Program-made: the position numbers and the translations under genes
Shown here: one piece after another, positions 49,953 to 60,808 of the stretch
How the letters are laid out: the number at the start of each line of letters is the position of its first letter
Numbering within the stretch: position 1 is the stretch's first letter
Assembly: GCA_902559605.1 (NCBI GenBank)
Contig: CACEIC010000002.1
Span: 20,903-84,902, forward strand
DNA: 64,000 nt
Direction: 5' to 3'
Origin: an uncultured Pelagibacteraceae bacterium
Lineage (GTDB): Bacteria; Pseudomonadota; Alphaproteobacteria; Pelagibacterales; Pelagibacteraceae
The notes under the pieces: model-generated
Seen by the model: only the letters and a program-made list of their open reading frames with translations
Databases searched by the model: none
Told to the model about the DNA's origin: nothing

Positions 49953-52103
49953 TTAACTTTTTTTAATTAACCTATTTAAATGCAGTAGGGGTTCGGTATA
50001 ACCCGATGGTTGCGACTTGCCATGGAAAATCAATTCACATGCAGCCTTAAAAGATATTGATTTGTCGTAATTTGGAGACATGTTTTGATATTCTGGATCT
50101 CCTTCATTTTGTTTATCAACTATCTTTGCCATTTTCTTAAGAATTTCTAAAACTTGTCTATTTGAGCAAATACCATGATGTAGCCAGTTAGCTATATGTT
50201 GTGAAGATATTCTTAGTGTTGCTCTATCCTCCATTAATCCAACATTATTTATATCTGGAACTTTAGAGCATCCTATTCCTTGATCTACCCACCTTACTAC
50301 ATAACCCAATATTGTCTGAGCAGAATTACACAATTCATTATTTATTTCTTCTTTGCTCCAATTTGGTCTGTTTGCTATTGGTATCGTTAACAAATTATCA
50401 ATATAATCTATTTTATTACTTTGTAAGTCTTTATGTTGTTCAAAAATATCTAGTTTATGATAGTGCATTGCATGCAAAGAAGCTGCAGTAGGAGACGGCA
50501 CCCAAGCACAATTTGCACCAGCTTCTAGATGTGATATTTTTTGATCTATCATGTCTTTCATTTTATCTGGCATTGCCCACATACCTTTACCTATTTGAGC
50601 AACACCTGAAAATCCACATTTTAAACCAACATTAACGTTGTTATTTTCATATGCAGCTATCCACTTTGATTTTTTCATGTCACCTTTTTTTATCATTGGA
50701 CCTGCTTCCATTGATGTATGCATTTCATCCCCAGTTCTGTCCAAAAAACCTGTATTAATGAAAAAAACCCTGCTTTTTAATGATCTAATACATTCCTTCA
50801 AGTTTACAGAAGTTCTTCTTTCCTCATCCATAATACCACATTTAATTGTATTCTTTTCAAGCTTTAATACTTCCTCAACTCTAGTAAATATTTTATCTGT
50901 AAAAGCAGTCTCTTCAGGCCCATGCATTTTTGGTTTTACAATATATATTGAACCTGTTCTTGAGTTACCTTTTCTTTTTAAATCATGAATTGCTGCAGCA
51001 GTTGTAATAAATGCATCCATAATACCTTCTGGGATTTCAGAACCATCTTCCAAAATAATTGCTGAATTGGTCATTAGATGACCAACATTTCTAATTAAAA
51101 GTAAGCTTCTACCATGCAACTTCTCTTTTTTATTATCTTTTGAAATATAACTTCTATCAGGATTAAGTTTTCTTTCTAAAGTTTTTCCATCTTTTTCAAA
51201 GACAGATTTTAGAGTTCCTTTCATCAAACCTAACCAATTTCTGTAACATAAAATTTTATCTTCTGGATCTACTGCAGCAACACTATCTTCATTGTCACAT
51301 ATTGTAGATATTGCAGACTCTATAATTATGTCACTTATTCCCGCAGCATCTTGAACAGCGCTAAAAGCTTTAGGATTAATTATTATCTCAATTTTTAAAT
51401 TATTGTTTTCTAAAATTATAGTTGTTGGATTATTAGGTTCTCCTCTGTATCCAATAAATTTATTTTTATCTACTAAATCAAACTCTTTATTATCTTTTAA
51501 TATTTTTAAGTTGCCTCCCTCTATTTTAAATCCATTTATATCTTTCCAATGAATTCCATTGATAGAGAAGTGATCATTTAGAAAAATACGAGCAAATTTT
51601 ATTACCTCTTGTCCTCTCAGAGGATCATACTTTTGACTACCTGTCTCTTCAGATTCAATTAAATCTGTTCCATATAAACTATCATAAAGACTTACCCATC
51701 TTGCGTTGGCAGCATTTAATGTATATCTAGAGTTCATTATAGGAACAACAAGTTGAGGACCTGCAATACTTGAAATTTCAGTATCAAGCTTTTTAGTATC
51801 TATTTTAAAATCATTTCCCTCTTCTTTTAAATATCCGATCTCTTTTAAAAAATTCTTATACTCTTGATGATTAAATTCTCCATTTCTGTTTTTTTTTAAC
51901 CATAAATCAATTTCAGTTTGAAGAGTTTCACGAATTTCTAGTAACTTTTTATTAATTGGAGCAAGTTCATTAATACTTTTATCAAATCCATCCCAGAAAT
52001 CTTTTTCGTTAATGTCTAATCCTGGAAGAAGTTCATTTTTCACAAAATCATTTAAATCTTTAGAAACAGATAAAGTGTTAATTTTAATAAATGAATTACT
52101 CAT
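49953..52103 (-). CDS. glcB: Malate synthase G
   Basis: 716 aa; TGFLDRTGDEMHTSMEAGPM, GANCAWVPSPTAASLHAMHYH. Confidence 0.96.
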   Translation of the reverse strand: MSNSFIKINTLSVSKDLNDFVKNELLPGLDINEKDFWDGFDKSINELAPINKKLLEIRETLQTEIDLWLKKNRNGEFNHQEYKNFLKEIGYLKEEGNDFKIDTKKLDTEISSIAGPQLVVPIMNSRYTLNAANARWVSLYDSLYGTDLIESEETGSQKYDPLRGQEVIKFARIFLNDHFSINGIHWKDINGFKIEGGNLKILKDNKEFDLVDKNKFIGYRGEPNNPTTIILENNNLKIEIIINPKAFSAVQDAAGISDIIIESAISTICDNEDSVAAVDPEDKILCYRNWLGLMKGTLKSVFEKDGKTLERKLNPDRSYISKDNKKEKLHGRSLLLIRNVGHLMTNSAIILEDGSEIPEGIMDAFITTAAAIHDLKRKGNSRTGSIYIVKPKMHGPEETAFTDKIFTRVEEVLKLEKNTIKCGIMDEERRTSVNLKECIRSLKSRVFFINTGFLDRTGDEMHTSMEAGPMIKKGDMKKSKWIAAYENNNVNVGLKCGFSGVAQIGKGMWAMPDKMKDMIDQKISHLEAGANCAWVPSPTAASLHAMHYHKLDIFEQHKDLQSNKIDYIDNLLTIPIANRPNWSKEEINNELCNSAQTILGYVVRWVDQGIGCSKVPDINNVGLMEDRATLRISSQHIANWLHHGICSNRQVLEILKKMAKIVDKQNEGDPEYQNMSPNYDKSISFKAACELIFHGKSQPSGYTEPLLHLNRLIKKS

Positions 52104-52251
52104 AATTTTTATAAATTTAGAAAACGTTGTATATGATAATCAATAAATTATGTCATTAATTTATTTGAAAAAATGTTATTTTTCTTCTGAAAAAAATATA
52201 ATTTTTGTAATTTGATCATTTTATCGCCCAAAAATTATATATAATAAAGCA

Positions 52252-53358
52252 ATGAAAAATTATTTAAATTTTGAGACTGATATCAAGAACTTAGAAATAG
52301 AACTAGATAAATTAAAAGATCCTTATAATCAAGACGGTCTTTCAGAAGTTGATACAAGTAAAATAACTGATTTACAAAATGAAATAGATAAAAAACTTAA
52401 AGATGTATATTCAAATCTTGATGCATGGCAGACGACATTGGTTGCAAGACACGAGGATAGACCTAAATCAAAATTTTTTATAGATAATTTATTTGATGAA
52501 TTTATTTCACTTTCAGGAGATAGATTTTATGGAGAAGATAAATCGGTAATTTGTGGTTTTGGTAAGTTTAATTCTAAGTCAGTTTTAGTAATTGGACAGG
52601 AAAAAGGTGAAAATTTAGACTCAAGAATTGAGAGAAATTTCGGGATGATGAGACCAGAAGGTTACAGGAAAACAATAAGGTTAATGAACCTAGCTAATAA
52701 ATTTAAAATACCAATTATTAATTTTGTTGATACTCCAGGTGCTTACCCAGGTGTTGGCGCTGAAGAGAGAGGACAGGCAGAAGCAATAGCAAAGTCTATT
52801 GAATGTTCTATGCAACTAACTGTTCCTACTTTATCTATAATAATAGGTGAAGGAGGCTCCGGTGGAGCGATTGCACTAGCTTCCTCCAGTAAAGTATTGA
52901 TGTTAGAGAATGCAATATATTCAGTAATATCTCCAGAAGGATGTGCAACTATACTTTGGCGAGATCCAACAAAGACTTTAGAAGCTGCAAAAGCAATGAA
53001 GCTTTCAGCGAAAGATCTTTTAAAGTTAGAAATTATTGATGAGATAATACCCGAACCTTTGGGGGGCGCACATCGAGATAAAGATCTTATTTTAGATAAT
53101 GTACGTGATGCTATTGATAGAAACTTAAGTAAATTTCTAACATTAAATGACGAAGAAATATTAAATCAAAGAAAGAATAAGTTTTTAGATATTGGAAGGA
53201 ATAAAGGTTTCACCACTAATGCAGCGCATCAAGATAAACTTACTATTAAACATAATTTTCTTCAAAATTTGATTTTAAAATTAAAATCGAATAAAAAATT
53301 ATTTATTTCAACTACATCAATTTTTCTATTATTAATTTTATTAACGGTGATTTTTTAA
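52252..53358 (+). CDS. accA: Acetyl-CoA carboxylase carboxyltransferase subunit alpha with C-terminal TM extension
   Basis: ARHEDRPKSKFFIDNLFDEFISLSGDR, GGSGGAIALASSSKVLMLENAIYSVISPEGCA; tail KLFISTTSIFLLLILLTVIF. Confidence 0.94.
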   Translation: MKNYLNFETDIKNLEIELDKLKDPYNQDGLSEVDTSKITDLQNEIDKKLKDVYSNLDAWQTTLVARHEDRPKSKFFIDNLFDEFISLSGDRFYGEDKSVICGFGKFNSKSVLVIGQEKGENLDSRIERNFGMMRPEGYRKTIRLMNLANKFKIPIINFVDTPGAYPGVGAEERGQAEAIAKSIECSMQLTVPTLSIIIGEGGSGGAIALASSSKVLMLENAIYSVISPEGCATILWRDPTKTLEAAKAMKLSAKDLLKLEIIDEIIPEPLGGAHRDKDLILDNVRDAIDRNLSKFLTLNDEEILNQRKNKFLDIGRNKGFTTNAAHQDKLTIKHNFLQNLILKLKSNKKLFISTTSIFLLLILLTVIF

Positions 53359-53359
53359 T

Positions 53360-55882
53360 TTATAAGGCACCACAGCAGTGTTTATATTTTTTCCCAGATC
53401 CACATGGGCAAGGTTCATTTCTTCCAATTTTACTTTTTGCAATAGATTTTAAGTTTTCTTTCACATTGTTTTGGGAATTATCTTCCTCTTCTTTTTGTAT
53501 TATTTTTAAATTTAAAAGCATTGTTACAAGATCAGTTTTTAATTTTCCAAGTAAATTTTCAAATAATAGAAAAGCTTCTTTTTTGTACTCCACTAAAGGA
53601 TCTCTTTGTCCGTAAGATCTTAAACCAATTACTTGTCTTAATTGCTCTAGGTATTGAATATGTGATTTCCAATTTTGATCTATAATTTGTACCAATATTC
53701 TTTTTTCAATTTCTTTTCCTTGTTCAACACCTAATAAATTATTTCTTTCATCTCTGTTTTTTTTAAATTTATCCTTTATTTTTTTTTCCATTGATTTTAG
53801 ATCTGAATTTAAAATTTCATCCAACTCATTATCATTTATTGATTTACCTAAAGTCTGCTTTAAAGCATTTGGAAATTCCTTAGAATTAGGAGATTTTTCA
53901 TATAATATTTTTTGTCTTTTTAAATTTTCTAAAACTTCTTCTAGGAAAATATCTGAATAATTCTCTTCTTCTTTGCCATCTATTACATTTTTTCGTTGTT
54001 CAAAAATTACATGTCTTTGGTCATTAAGAACATTATCAAATTTAATAAGCGTTTTTCTTATATCAAAGTTTCTTGCTTCAACTTTTTGTTGAGCCCTTTC
54101 AATCGCTTTATTTATCCAAGGATGATCAATGCTTTCACCATCTTTAAGACCAAGCTTTTCTAGCATTGAATTCATGGTTTCTGAGCCAAACAATCTCATC
54201 AAGTCATCTTCTAAACTTACAAAAAATATTGAACTTCCTTCATCTCCCTGTCTTCCAGATCGTCCTCTTGCTTGATTGTCAACTCTTCTACTTTCCATTC
54301 TTTCTGTTCCAATAACAAATAACCCCCCCCTTTTTTTTACATCCTCTTTTTCAGATTGATCTTGTCCACCTAACTTAATATCAACACCTCTTCCCGATAT
54401 ACTTGTTGTAATAATTACTGAATTTGTTTTGCCAGCATTTGCGATAATTTCTGCTTCTTTCTCGTGATTTTTAGCATTTAAAACAATATGTTTAATTTTC
54501 TCTTTTTCTAACAAATTCGAGTAATGCTCAGATTTATTTATGCTAGATGTGAAAACCAACAGTGGTTGTCCAATTTCATTACATTCTTTTATTTTTTGAA
54601 TGATTGCATTGTCTTTTTCTAAACCTGTTCTAAAGATTTGGTCATTAAGATCGTTTCTTATCATTTCTTTATTGGTAGGTATCTGTAAAACAGGCAAGTT
54701 ATAAATTTCAAAAAATTCTGCAGACTCTGTTTGTGCTGTTCCTGTACAACCTGCTAATTTATCGTACAACTTAAAAAAATTTTGATAAGTTATTGAGGCG
54801 AGTGTTTGATTTTCAGCTTTAACTTCTATTTTTTCTTTAGCCTCTAAACTCTGATGAAGTCCATCACCAAATCTTCTACCTGGCAGTTGCCTGCCTGTTT
54901 GCTCGTCAATTATAATTATTTCGTTATCTTTAACTATATAATCTCGTCCATTCTCAAATAAATAATTTGCCCTTAATGCTTGGTTTACATGATGAACTAA
55001 ATGTAAATTTTCTGGGTCATAAAAATTATTATTTTTTAAAATACCAGCATCAGAAAATATTTTTTCAACATTATCTATTCCCTCATTTGTTAAGAGTATA
55101 TTTTTTTCTTTTTCATCTAATTCAAAGTCTGTTTGTTTCAAATTTTTTATTAATTTATCTACAGCAATATATTGCATAGTTTTATCCTCTGCTGCCCCAG
55201 AAATAACCAAAGGAGTTCTTGCCTCATCTATTAAACAAGAGTCAATCTCATCAACTATCGCGAAGTTATGCTTCTTCAAGACCATCTCATTTTTTGAATA
55301 TTTCATGTTATCTCTTAAAAAATCAAAGCCTAATTCACTGTTAGTGGCATAAGTTATATCTTTATTATAATTTTCTTTGCGTTCCTCATCTGACTGGTTT
55401 GAGTTTATATATCCACAGCTCAAACCCAAAAAATTGTAAATTTTACCCATATTTATACTATCTCTTTTTGCGAGGTAATCATTTACAGTAACTATATGAA
55501 CACCTTTTTTTTCTAATGCGTTAAGATATGCAGCAAGAACTATAGTAAGTGTTTTGCCTTCACCCGTTTTCATCTCTGCAATCTTATTCTCATGTAACGC
55601 AATACCTCCAATTAGCTGAACATCAAAGTGTCTCTCATTGTTAATTCTTTTCGAAGCTTCTCTTACCAATGCGAATGCCTCTGGTAATAAATCTTTTAAT
55701 TTTTCTCCTTCCTTTAATCTAGAGATAAATTCATTTGTTCTTAAAGGAAATTCATTATCCTCAAATTTACTAACCTTACTTTCTTTAAGATTAATCTCTT
55801 CTACGATTTTTTGAATTCTGTCTAATTCCTTTTGATTGCCACTTTTTATAAATTTACTAATAATGTTTAAAGGATTAAGCAT
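53360..55882 (-). CDS. secA: Preprotein translocase subunit SecA
   Basis: MKTGEGKTL, RSGRQGDEGSS, C-terminal GRNEPCPCGSGKKYKHCCG. Confidence 0.97.
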   Translation of the reverse strand: MLNPLNIISKFIKSGNQKELDRIQKIVEEINLKESKVSKFEDNEFPLRTNEFISRLKEGEKLKDLLPEAFALVREASKRINNERHFDVQLIGGIALHENKIAEMKTGEGKTLTIVLAAYLNALEKKGVHIVTVNDYLAKRDSINMGKIYNFLGLSCGYINSNQSDEERKENYNKDITYATNSELGFDFLRDNMKYSKNEMVLKKHNFAIVDEIDSCLIDEARTPLVISGAAEDKTMQYIAVDKLIKNLKQTDFELDEKEKNILLTNEGIDNVEKIFSDAGILKNNNFYDPENLHLVHHVNQALRANYLFENGRDYIVKDNEIIIIDEQTGRQLPGRRFGDGLHQSLEAKEKIEVKAENQTLASITYQNFFKLYDKLAGCTGTAQTESAEFFEIYNLPVLQIPTNKEMIRNDLNDQIFRTGLEKDNAIIQKIKECNEIGQPLLVFTSSINKSEHYSNLLEKEKIKHIVLNAKNHEKEAEIIANAGKTNSVIITTSISGRGVDIKLGGQDQSEKEDVKKRGGLFVIGTERMESRRVDNQARGRSGRQGDEGSSIFFVSLEDDLMRLFGSETMNSMLEKLGLKDGESIDHPWINKAIERAQQKVEARNFDIRKTLIKFDNVLNDQRHVIFEQRKNVIDGKEEENYSDIFLEEVLENLKRQKILYEKSPNSKEFPNALKQTLGKSINDNELDEILNSDLKSMEKKIKDKFKKNRDERNNLLGVEQGKEIEKRILVQIIDQNWKSHIQYLEQLRQVIGLRSYGQRDPLVEYKKEAFLLFENLLGKLKTDLVTMLLNLKIIQKEEEDNSQNNVKENLKSIAKSKIGRNEPCPCGSGKKYKHCCGAL

Positions 55883-55941
55883 ATTTTTGATGTTTTAATA
55901 GTTATAAATTATATAGTTATTTATTTAAAAAATTAAATAGC

Positions 55942-57243
55942 ATGGATTTTGGTATAAACAACTTTTTTGATAAGAAACACAAGGATTCTAAAATAGGACA
56001 TTTTCAAGATCTTGAACATATTAATGGAGTATCCATCTCTACAATTAGCTGTGGTCTTTATAACAAAAAAAGAGACGACTTAGTTTTATTTTATTTTAGG
56101 GATGGAGCAAGTTATGCAAATGTATATACACAATCAAGTTTAGTCTCTGAAAATATAAAATGGAATAAAAAAATAAAAGATAAAAAAATTTATGGCATTT
56201 TAATCAATACAAGAAACGCAAATGCCTTAACAGGGAATGATGGCTATAACTCTCTTAAAAAAATTTCCTTAAATTTATCAAAATTATTAACATCAAAACA
56301 AATAGAAGATGAGGAAAAGCCAAGAGAAATTAAACCAAACCAACTACTATTTGCTTGCACGGGCACCATAGGGGAAAAATTTCCTGAAAATGAAATTTTA
56401 AGTAACACTAAAAACTTAGTTGATAAAATAAAATATAATCAAAATAAATTAATTTGGATCAAAGCAGCTCTTGGGATTATGACAACAGACACTAAACCAA
56501 AACTATCAATGGCAGAATGTAAAATAGCTGGTTCAGATGTAAAAATATATGGAGTTGCAAAAGGATCAGGGATGATCTTTCCAAATATGGCAACAACTCT
56601 AGGATTTATTTTTACCGATGCCAATATTTCTTCTTCAATTTTGAAACAGATACTTAATCTAAATATTAAGACTACTTTTAATGCCATAACATGCGATGGG
56701 GATACTAGTACAAATGACATGGTTTCAATATTTTCAACAGGCAAAGCAAACAACAAAGAGATAAAAAGTTTTAAAGATCCAAAATTAAAACAATTCATTA
56801 ATAGTGTTCATCAGGTAATGCTCAACTTAGCAAAAAGAGTTGCGAGTGATGGAGAGGGAGCAACAAAATTTGTTACCATCAAATGCATTAATAGCAAAAC
56901 CGAGAAAGATGCAAAAAATATTTGTTTCTCAATAGCTAACTCACCATTAGTTAAAACAGCAATATTTGGAGAAGATCCTAATTGGGGTAGGATCGCGATG
57001 GCAATCGGAAAAAGTGGTGTAACTGTTAAACAAGAAAAATTATCTATATTAATGGGATCTAATATGATCCTTAAAGATGGAAAATTAGATAAAAATTATA
57101 ACGAAAATATCCTTAGTGATTATATGAAAAATGAGAATATAGAGATAACAATTGATCTATCTATTGGAAGTAAAAAATTTACAGCTTATACTATGGATTT
57201 ATCTAAGGAATATATTGAAATTAATTCTGATTACAGATCTTAG
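55942..57243 (+). CDS. argJ: Glutamate N-acetyltransferase / ornithine acetyltransferase
   Basis: GSGMIFPNMATTLGFIFTDA, ITCDGDTSTNDM, GDEGATKF-like SDGEGATKFV, GEDPNWGRI. Confidence 0.94.
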   Translation: MDFGINNFFDKKHKDSKIGHFQDLEHINGVSISTISCGLYNKKRDDLVLFYFRDGASYANVYTQSSLVSENIKWNKKIKDKKIYGILINTRNANALTGNDGYNSLKKISLNLSKLLTSKQIEDEEKPREIKPNQLLFACTGTIGEKFPENEILSNTKNLVDKIKYNQNKLIWIKAALGIMTTDTKPKLSMAECKIAGSDVKIYGVAKGSGMIFPNMATTLGFIFTDANISSSILKQILNLNIKTTFNAITCDGDTSTNDMVSIFSTGKANNKEIKSFKDPKLKQFINSVHQVMLNLAKRVASDGEGATKFVTIKCINSKTEKDAKNICFSIANSPLVKTAIFGEDPNWGRIAMAIGKSGVTVKQEKLSILMGSNMILKDGKLDKNYNENILSDYMKNENIEITIDLSIGSKKFTAYTMDLSKEYIEINSDYRS

Positions 57244-57280
57244 GTATTGAAATCCTATAAAATGTAATTAAGTCATTTCA

Positions 57281-57703
57281 ATGATTAAGTATTTATTAAA
57301 TTGTAAAAATTGCAGTCTTGAGTTTGAAAGTTGGTTTGCTAGCTCAAAAGAATTTGATAAATTAAAAAAATTAAAACTTCTTAGTTGTCAGCAGTGTAAT
57401 TCTCAAAAGATTGAAAAGTCTTTGATGAAACCAAATTTAGCTAATTCTACTTTCAAACAAGATAAAGCTTACAAGAATTATAAAAATGTTAAAAAAAAAT
57501 TAAGAGAATATCAAAAATTTGTAAAAGAAAACTTTGAATATGTTGGAGAAAATTTTGCTTATGAGGCTAGATCTATTCATTACAGCAAAAAAAAGAATAA
57601 AAAAAATATTTTTGGCAAAGCATCAATTGAAGACGTTAAGGAACTAAAAGAAGAAGGTATAGAGACGTCAACCATTCCATGGATTGAAGATAAGGAAAAT
57701 TAA
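57281..57703 (+). CDS. DUF1178 family protein
   Basis: MIKYLLNCKNCSLEFESWFASSKEFDKL...CQQCNSQKIEKSLMKP. Confidence 0.87.
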   Translation: MIKYLLNCKNCSLEFESWFASSKEFDKLKKLKLLSCQQCNSQKIEKSLMKPNLANSTFKQDKAYKNYKNVKKKLREYQKFVKENFEYVGENFAYEARSIHYSKKKNKKNIFGKASIEDVKELKEEGIETSTIPWIEDKEN

Positions 57704-58428
57704 CTCTTTTTGTACTTTGTTATATAATTTACGGATTTGTCATTTGAAAGTTTCCACTTATTTAAAATTGGGTTAAATTTAACACCATCAATACTTTTTA
57801 ATTTAAGTGAATTTTTATTGCAGATATCTTCTAGATTTTCAGGTTTTACAAATTTGCTCCAATTATGTGTTCCAATTGGAAGCCATCTTAAAATGTATTC
57901 AGCTCCTATTATTGCAAATACATAAGATTTTAATGTTTGGTTTAAGGTGGCAATGAACATTAAACCATTGGTTTTTAAAAATTTTGTACTTTGATTTATA
58001 AATTTAGGAATATCTTCAACATGTTCAACTATTTCCATGTTAAGAATTACATCAAATTTTTTTTCATAATTAAAATTCTCTGGAGATCTATCATGATATT
58101 CAATTTTTAAATTACTTTTTTTTAAATGATGTTTTGCAATATCAATATTTTTTTTGGACGCATCGATACCCACAACATCTGCTCCAAGTCTTGCTAAAGG
58201 CTCGGATAGTAAGCCTCCTCCACATCCAATATCAAGAATACTTATGCCTGCTAATGGTTCATGATTTGATGAAATGTTAAAATCTTTAATAATATTGTTT
58301 TTTATGTATTCTATTCTTATTGGATTAAATTTGTGAAGTGGTTTAAATTTTCCATTAGGATTCCACCATTCTTCAGCAATTTTGCTAAATTTTTCTACTT
58401 CTTCTTTGTTTATAGTATTATTGCTCAT
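57700..58428 (-). CDS. ubiG: Ubiquinone biosynthesis O-methyltransferase
   Basis: EEWWNPNGKFKPLHKFNPIRIEYI, LDIGCGGGLLSEPLARLGADVVGID. Confidence 0.95.
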   Translation of the reverse strand: MSNNTINKEEVEKFSKIAEEWWNPNGKFKPLHKFNPIRIEYIKNNIIKDFNISSNHEPLAGISILDIGCGGGLLSEPLARLGADVVGIDASKKNIDIAKHHLKKSNLKIEYHDRSPENFNYEKKFDVILNMEIVEHVEDIPKFINQSTKFLKTNGLMFIATLNQTLKSYVFAIIGAEYILRWLPIGTHNWSKFVKPENLEDICNKNSLKLKSIDGVKFNPILNKWKLSNDKSVNYITKYKKS

Positions 58429-58494
58429 TCTTTATTGACATTATAAATAAGATGTATTTTATCAATATTATAAGGCTTGTAAATAAAACTACCA

Positions 58495-59706
58495 ATGAAA
58501 ATTATTGTATTAAAATTTGGCGGTACTTCAGTTGGGTCAATTCAAAGAATTAAAAAAGTATCAAAAATAATTAAATCTTACTCAAAAAAATATAGAGTAA
58601 TAGTTTTGTCATCTGCAATGAGCGGCACTACCAATAAGTTGATCAATATGTCAAAACAAATCAGTGAAAATTTTCCTGATAATGAATATGATACTCTAGT
58701 TTCTGCTGGTGAGCAGATTTCGTGCTCGTTATTAGCAGGCCATCTAGCAGCAAATGGTTTAAATTCTAGATCTTGGATGGCTTGGCAAATACCAATTGTG
58801 ACAGAGGGTAAACATAAATATTCAAGAATTAAACATATAAATAAAACTAAAATTTTAAAATTTTTAAAATCTGGAGGAATCCCTATTATTGCTGGATTTC
58901 AGGGTGTGGATAAAAATTCAAATATTACAACTATTGGCAGAGGTGGTTCTGACTCAAGCGCAATTATGGTTGCAAAGTTTTTTAAAGCTGATCGATGTGT
59001 CATTTACACAGATGTTGAGGGAGTATATACAACAGATCCAAATAAACTTAATTCTGCAAAAAAAATTAAAAATATATCTTATGAAGAAATGTTAGAAATG
59101 GCCTCATTAGGATCAAAAGTAATGCAACCAGATTCTATACAAGATGCAAGATTAAATAGGATAAATATTGAGGTAAAATCGTCATTTATAAACAAATCTG
59201 GCACATTAATTACAAAAAGAAAAAATATTATTAATAATAAAATTATCACAGGAATTTCTTCCACAGATAATGATGCAAAAGTAACTTTATTAGGAGTTAA
59301 AGATAGACCAGGCATAGCAGCATCCATATTTAAACCACTTTCACAAAATTCGATAAACGTAGATATGGTAGTTCAAAATATATCTGCTGATGGAAAGCAA
59401 ACAGATCTTACATTTACAATCAAGTCAAATGATTTGAATAAAACAAAGAAAATTATAAACAAAAATAAAAATATTGTTTTTAAAAAATTAATTTTTGATA
59501 AAAATGTATCAAAAGTATCTATAATAGGCGTTGGAATGATTACTACTCCAGGTGTTACATTTAGAATGTTTCAAGCACTTGCAAGAAAAAATATAAATAT
59601 ACAAGTTATTTCAACTTCAGAAATTAAAATCTCAGTTTTAATAAAAAGCACAAATGTTTTAAAAGCTGTAAAATGTTTGCATAAAGAATTTAAGTTAGAC
59701 AAATGA
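58495..59706 (+). CDS. lysC: Aspartate kinase
   Basis: [27 protein letters not shown], two ACT domains. Confidence 0.96.
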   Translation: MKIIVLKFGGTSVGSIQRIKKVSKIIKSYSKKYRVIVLSSAMSGTTNKLINMSKQISENFPDNEYDTLVSAGEQISCSLLAGHLAANGLNSRSWMAWQIPIVTEGKHKYSRIKHINKTKILKFLKSGGIPIIAGFQGVDKNSNITTIGRGGSDSSAIMVAKFFKADRCVIYTDVEGVYTTDPNKLNSAKKIKNISYEEMLEMASLGSKVMQPDSIQDARLNRINIEVKSSFINKSGTLITKRKNIINNKIITGISSTDNDAKVTLLGVKDRPGIAASIFKPLSQNSINVDMVVQNISADGKQTDLTFTIKSNDLNKTKKIINKNKNIVFKKLIFDKNVSKVSIIGVGMITTPGVTFRMFQALARKNINIQVISTSEIKISVLIKSTNVLKAVKCLHKEFKLDK

Positions 59707-60797
59707 CATCTGAAATTAGACCATTTAGAAAAATTAATAGAAAGAAGACCAAAGAGATAAGTGTTGGTAAAATTAAGGTTGGTGGAAATAATCCAATCAC
59801 TGTTCAGACAATGACCAATACATTGACAACTGACCATAAATCTACAATAGAACAAATTCATAAAGTTACAGAAGCTGGCGCAGATATTGTCAGAGTTTCG
59901 TGCCCTGATAGTAAGTCAACAGAAGCTTTAAAAACAATAATCAAACATGTGGATGTTCCTCTAGTTGCAGATATCCATTTTCACTATAAGAGAGCAATTG
60001 AAGCTGCAGAGAATGGTGCAGATTGTCTTAGAATAAATCCTGGAAATATAGGAGATACAAAAAGAGTTGCAGAAGTTGTTTCCGCTGCAAAAAATAACAA
60101 CTGTTCGATTAGAATTGGTGTAAATGCAGGATCACTTGAAAAAGACATCCTAGAAAAGTATAAGGAGCCTTGTCCTGAGGCTTTAGTAGATAGTGCTTTG
60201 AGAAATATAAAAATAATTGAGGATATGGATTTTTCAAATTTTAAAATTAGTGTTAAATCTTCGGATGTATTTCTGTCTATAGCAGCATATAGGTTATTAT
60301 CTAAAAAAACAGATTATCCTCTTCACCTTGGAATAACAGAAGCTGGTAGCTATTTACCAGGCAGTATTAAAACTTCAATTGGATTTGGTAGTTTATTGTT
60401 AGATGGAATTGGAGACACTGTAAGAGTATCACTTTCTGACGATCCTGTTGAAGAAATTAAAGTTGGTAATGAAATTTTAAAATCTCTAAATTTAAGAAAT
60501 AGAGGTGTAAAAATTATTTCTTGCCCATCCTGTGCTAGACAGGCTTTTGAGGTTATTAAAACTGTGAAAGAATTAGAAAGCAGATTATCTCATATAAAAA
60601 AACCAATAACACTATCCATCATTGGTTGCGTTGTTAATGGTCCAGGAGAGGCAAAACAAACAGAAATAGGAATAACAGGTGGAGGAAAAGATAATCACAT
60701 GTTGTATTTAAATGGCCTAGAAACAGAAAAAGTAATGACTAAAGACATGATTAATAGAATTGTTTCTTTAGTAGAAGAAAAAGCCTCCAATTTATAA
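59703..60797 (+). CDS. ispG: (E)-4-hydroxy-3-methylbut-2-enyl-diphosphate synthase
   Basis: [43 protein letters not shown]. Confidence 0.96.
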   Translation: MTSEIRPFRKINRKKTKEISVGKIKVGGNNPITVQTMTNTLTTDHKSTIEQIHKVTEAGADIVRVSCPDSKSTEALKTIIKHVDVPLVADIHFHYKRAIEAAENGADCLRINPGNIGDTKRVAEVVSAAKNNNCSIRIGVNAGSLEKDILEKYKEPCPEALVDSALRNIKIIEDMDFSNFKISVKSSDVFLSIAAYRLLSKKTDYPLHLGITEAGSYLPGSIKTSIGFGSLLLDGIGDTVRVSLSDDPVEEIKVGNEILKSLNLRNRGVKIISCPSCARQAFEVIKTVKELESRLSHIKKPITLSIIGCVVNGPGEAKQTEIGITGGGKDNHMLYLNGLETEKVMTKDMINRIVSLVEEKASNL

Positions 60798-60808
60798 GTA
60801 ATAAATAA

